From Defluviicoccus vanus (lineage in GTDB: Bacteria > Pseudomonadota > Alphaproteobacteria > Rhodospirillales > Defluviicoccaceae), in the NCBI RefSeq assembly GCF_014672695.1, contig NZ_CP053923.1, positions 841,167-847,731 on the forward strand: DNA of 6,565 nucleotides. The letters run 5' to 3'. Positions 6,408-6,565 of this stretch are shown piece after piece. Under the pieces are notes generated by a model. The model did no database searches and had not been told where the DNA came from. It saw nothing but the letters and a program-made list of their open reading frames with translations. A program made the translations under genes and the position numbers. Position 1 is the first letter of the stretch, and every line of letters begins with the position of its first letter.

Positions 6408-6565
6408 ATGCGACGCATTCTCGTTTCGATGACGTTGGCGTTGAACCTTGCCGGGGTGCTGAGCCTCGCTGGTTGCGCCACCAGCCCCACCGGCCGCTCG
6501 CAACTGATGATCGTGCCGGAAAGCTACGCCATCTCCTCCTCGGCGCAGGCCTACCGCCAGGAGAT
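6408..6565 (+). CDS. Putative M48-family metallopeptidase lipoprotein, N-terminal fragment (cut by right edge)
   Basis: Only the first 52 codons are in the window. They show a lipoprotein signal peptide: positive residues MRR, a hydrophobic stretch, and a lipobox L-A-G-C with the lipidated cysteine at residue 23. Residue +2 is Ala, not Asp, which favours sorting to the outer membrane. The first mature residues, CATSPTGRSQLMIVPE and then AQAYRQE, resemble the start of secreted M48 peptidases of the LoiP/BepA-like kind, which degrade or refold envelope proteins. The HEXXH zinc site that would prove this lies beyond the edge. The ATG at 6408 is preceded by a weak AAGAGA (6398-6403). It follows the LysR-type gene by 59 bases on the same strand with no terminator seen. 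The lipoprotein call is firm; the peptidase call is by N-terminal resemblance only. Confidence 0.75.
   Translation, partial: MRRILVSMTLALNLAGVLSLAGCATSPTGRSQLMIVPESYAISSSAQAYRQE

Noticed and set aside
1..6565. Undescribed system, mobile element, CRISPR array or RNA gene
   Set aside because: Housekeeping genes fill the window. No transposase, terminal repeats, regularly spaced repeats, or tRNA/rRNA-like stretches were seen on either strand.

Overview
This is an ordinary chromosomal stretch of a GC-rich alphaproteobacterium, most likely of the order Rhodospirillales. That placement is inferred from GC-rich third positions, the style of the CarB, TrxB and LysR proteins, and gene order; no rRNA or other phylogenetic marker is present. 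No mobile element, CRISPR array, tRNA or rRNA gene was seen. Every gene belongs to a known family, and I found no evidence of an undescribed multi-gene system. The points of interest are local: a one-base lesion at the greA start, an in-frame insertion in CarB, an AT-richer 3' half of trxB, and a strong inverted repeat between two divergent genes.

Layout. Positions 1-1836 hold the 3' part of carB (carbamoyl-phosphate synthase large subunit), running in from the left edge. A 171-base gap with short repeats leads to greA (2022-2480, transcript cleavage factor). Its canonical start at 2008 is out of frame by exactly one A. Next comes purC (2597-3592), a long-form SAICAR synthase. purC converges on an Lrp/AsnC-family regulator on the minus strand (3663-4169). 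A 204-base divergent region (4170-4373) carries a large imperfect palindrome and a candidate promoter. It separates the regulator from trxB (4374-5342, thioredoxin reductase), which is followed on the same strand by a LysR-type regulator (5452-6348). The right edge cuts the start of a lipoprotein that resembles M48-family metallopeptidases (6408-6565).

How the genes fit together. carB supplies carbamoyl phosphate for pyrimidine and arginine synthesis, and purC is a step of purine synthesis. greA rescues backtracked RNA polymerase and follows carB in many proteobacteria. trxB reduces thioredoxin with NADPH. It sits between two one-component regulators, which makes each a candidate regulator of trxB, but nothing in the sequence proves this. 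The M48-like lipoprotein would act in envelope proteostasis and shows no clear functional link to its neighbours.
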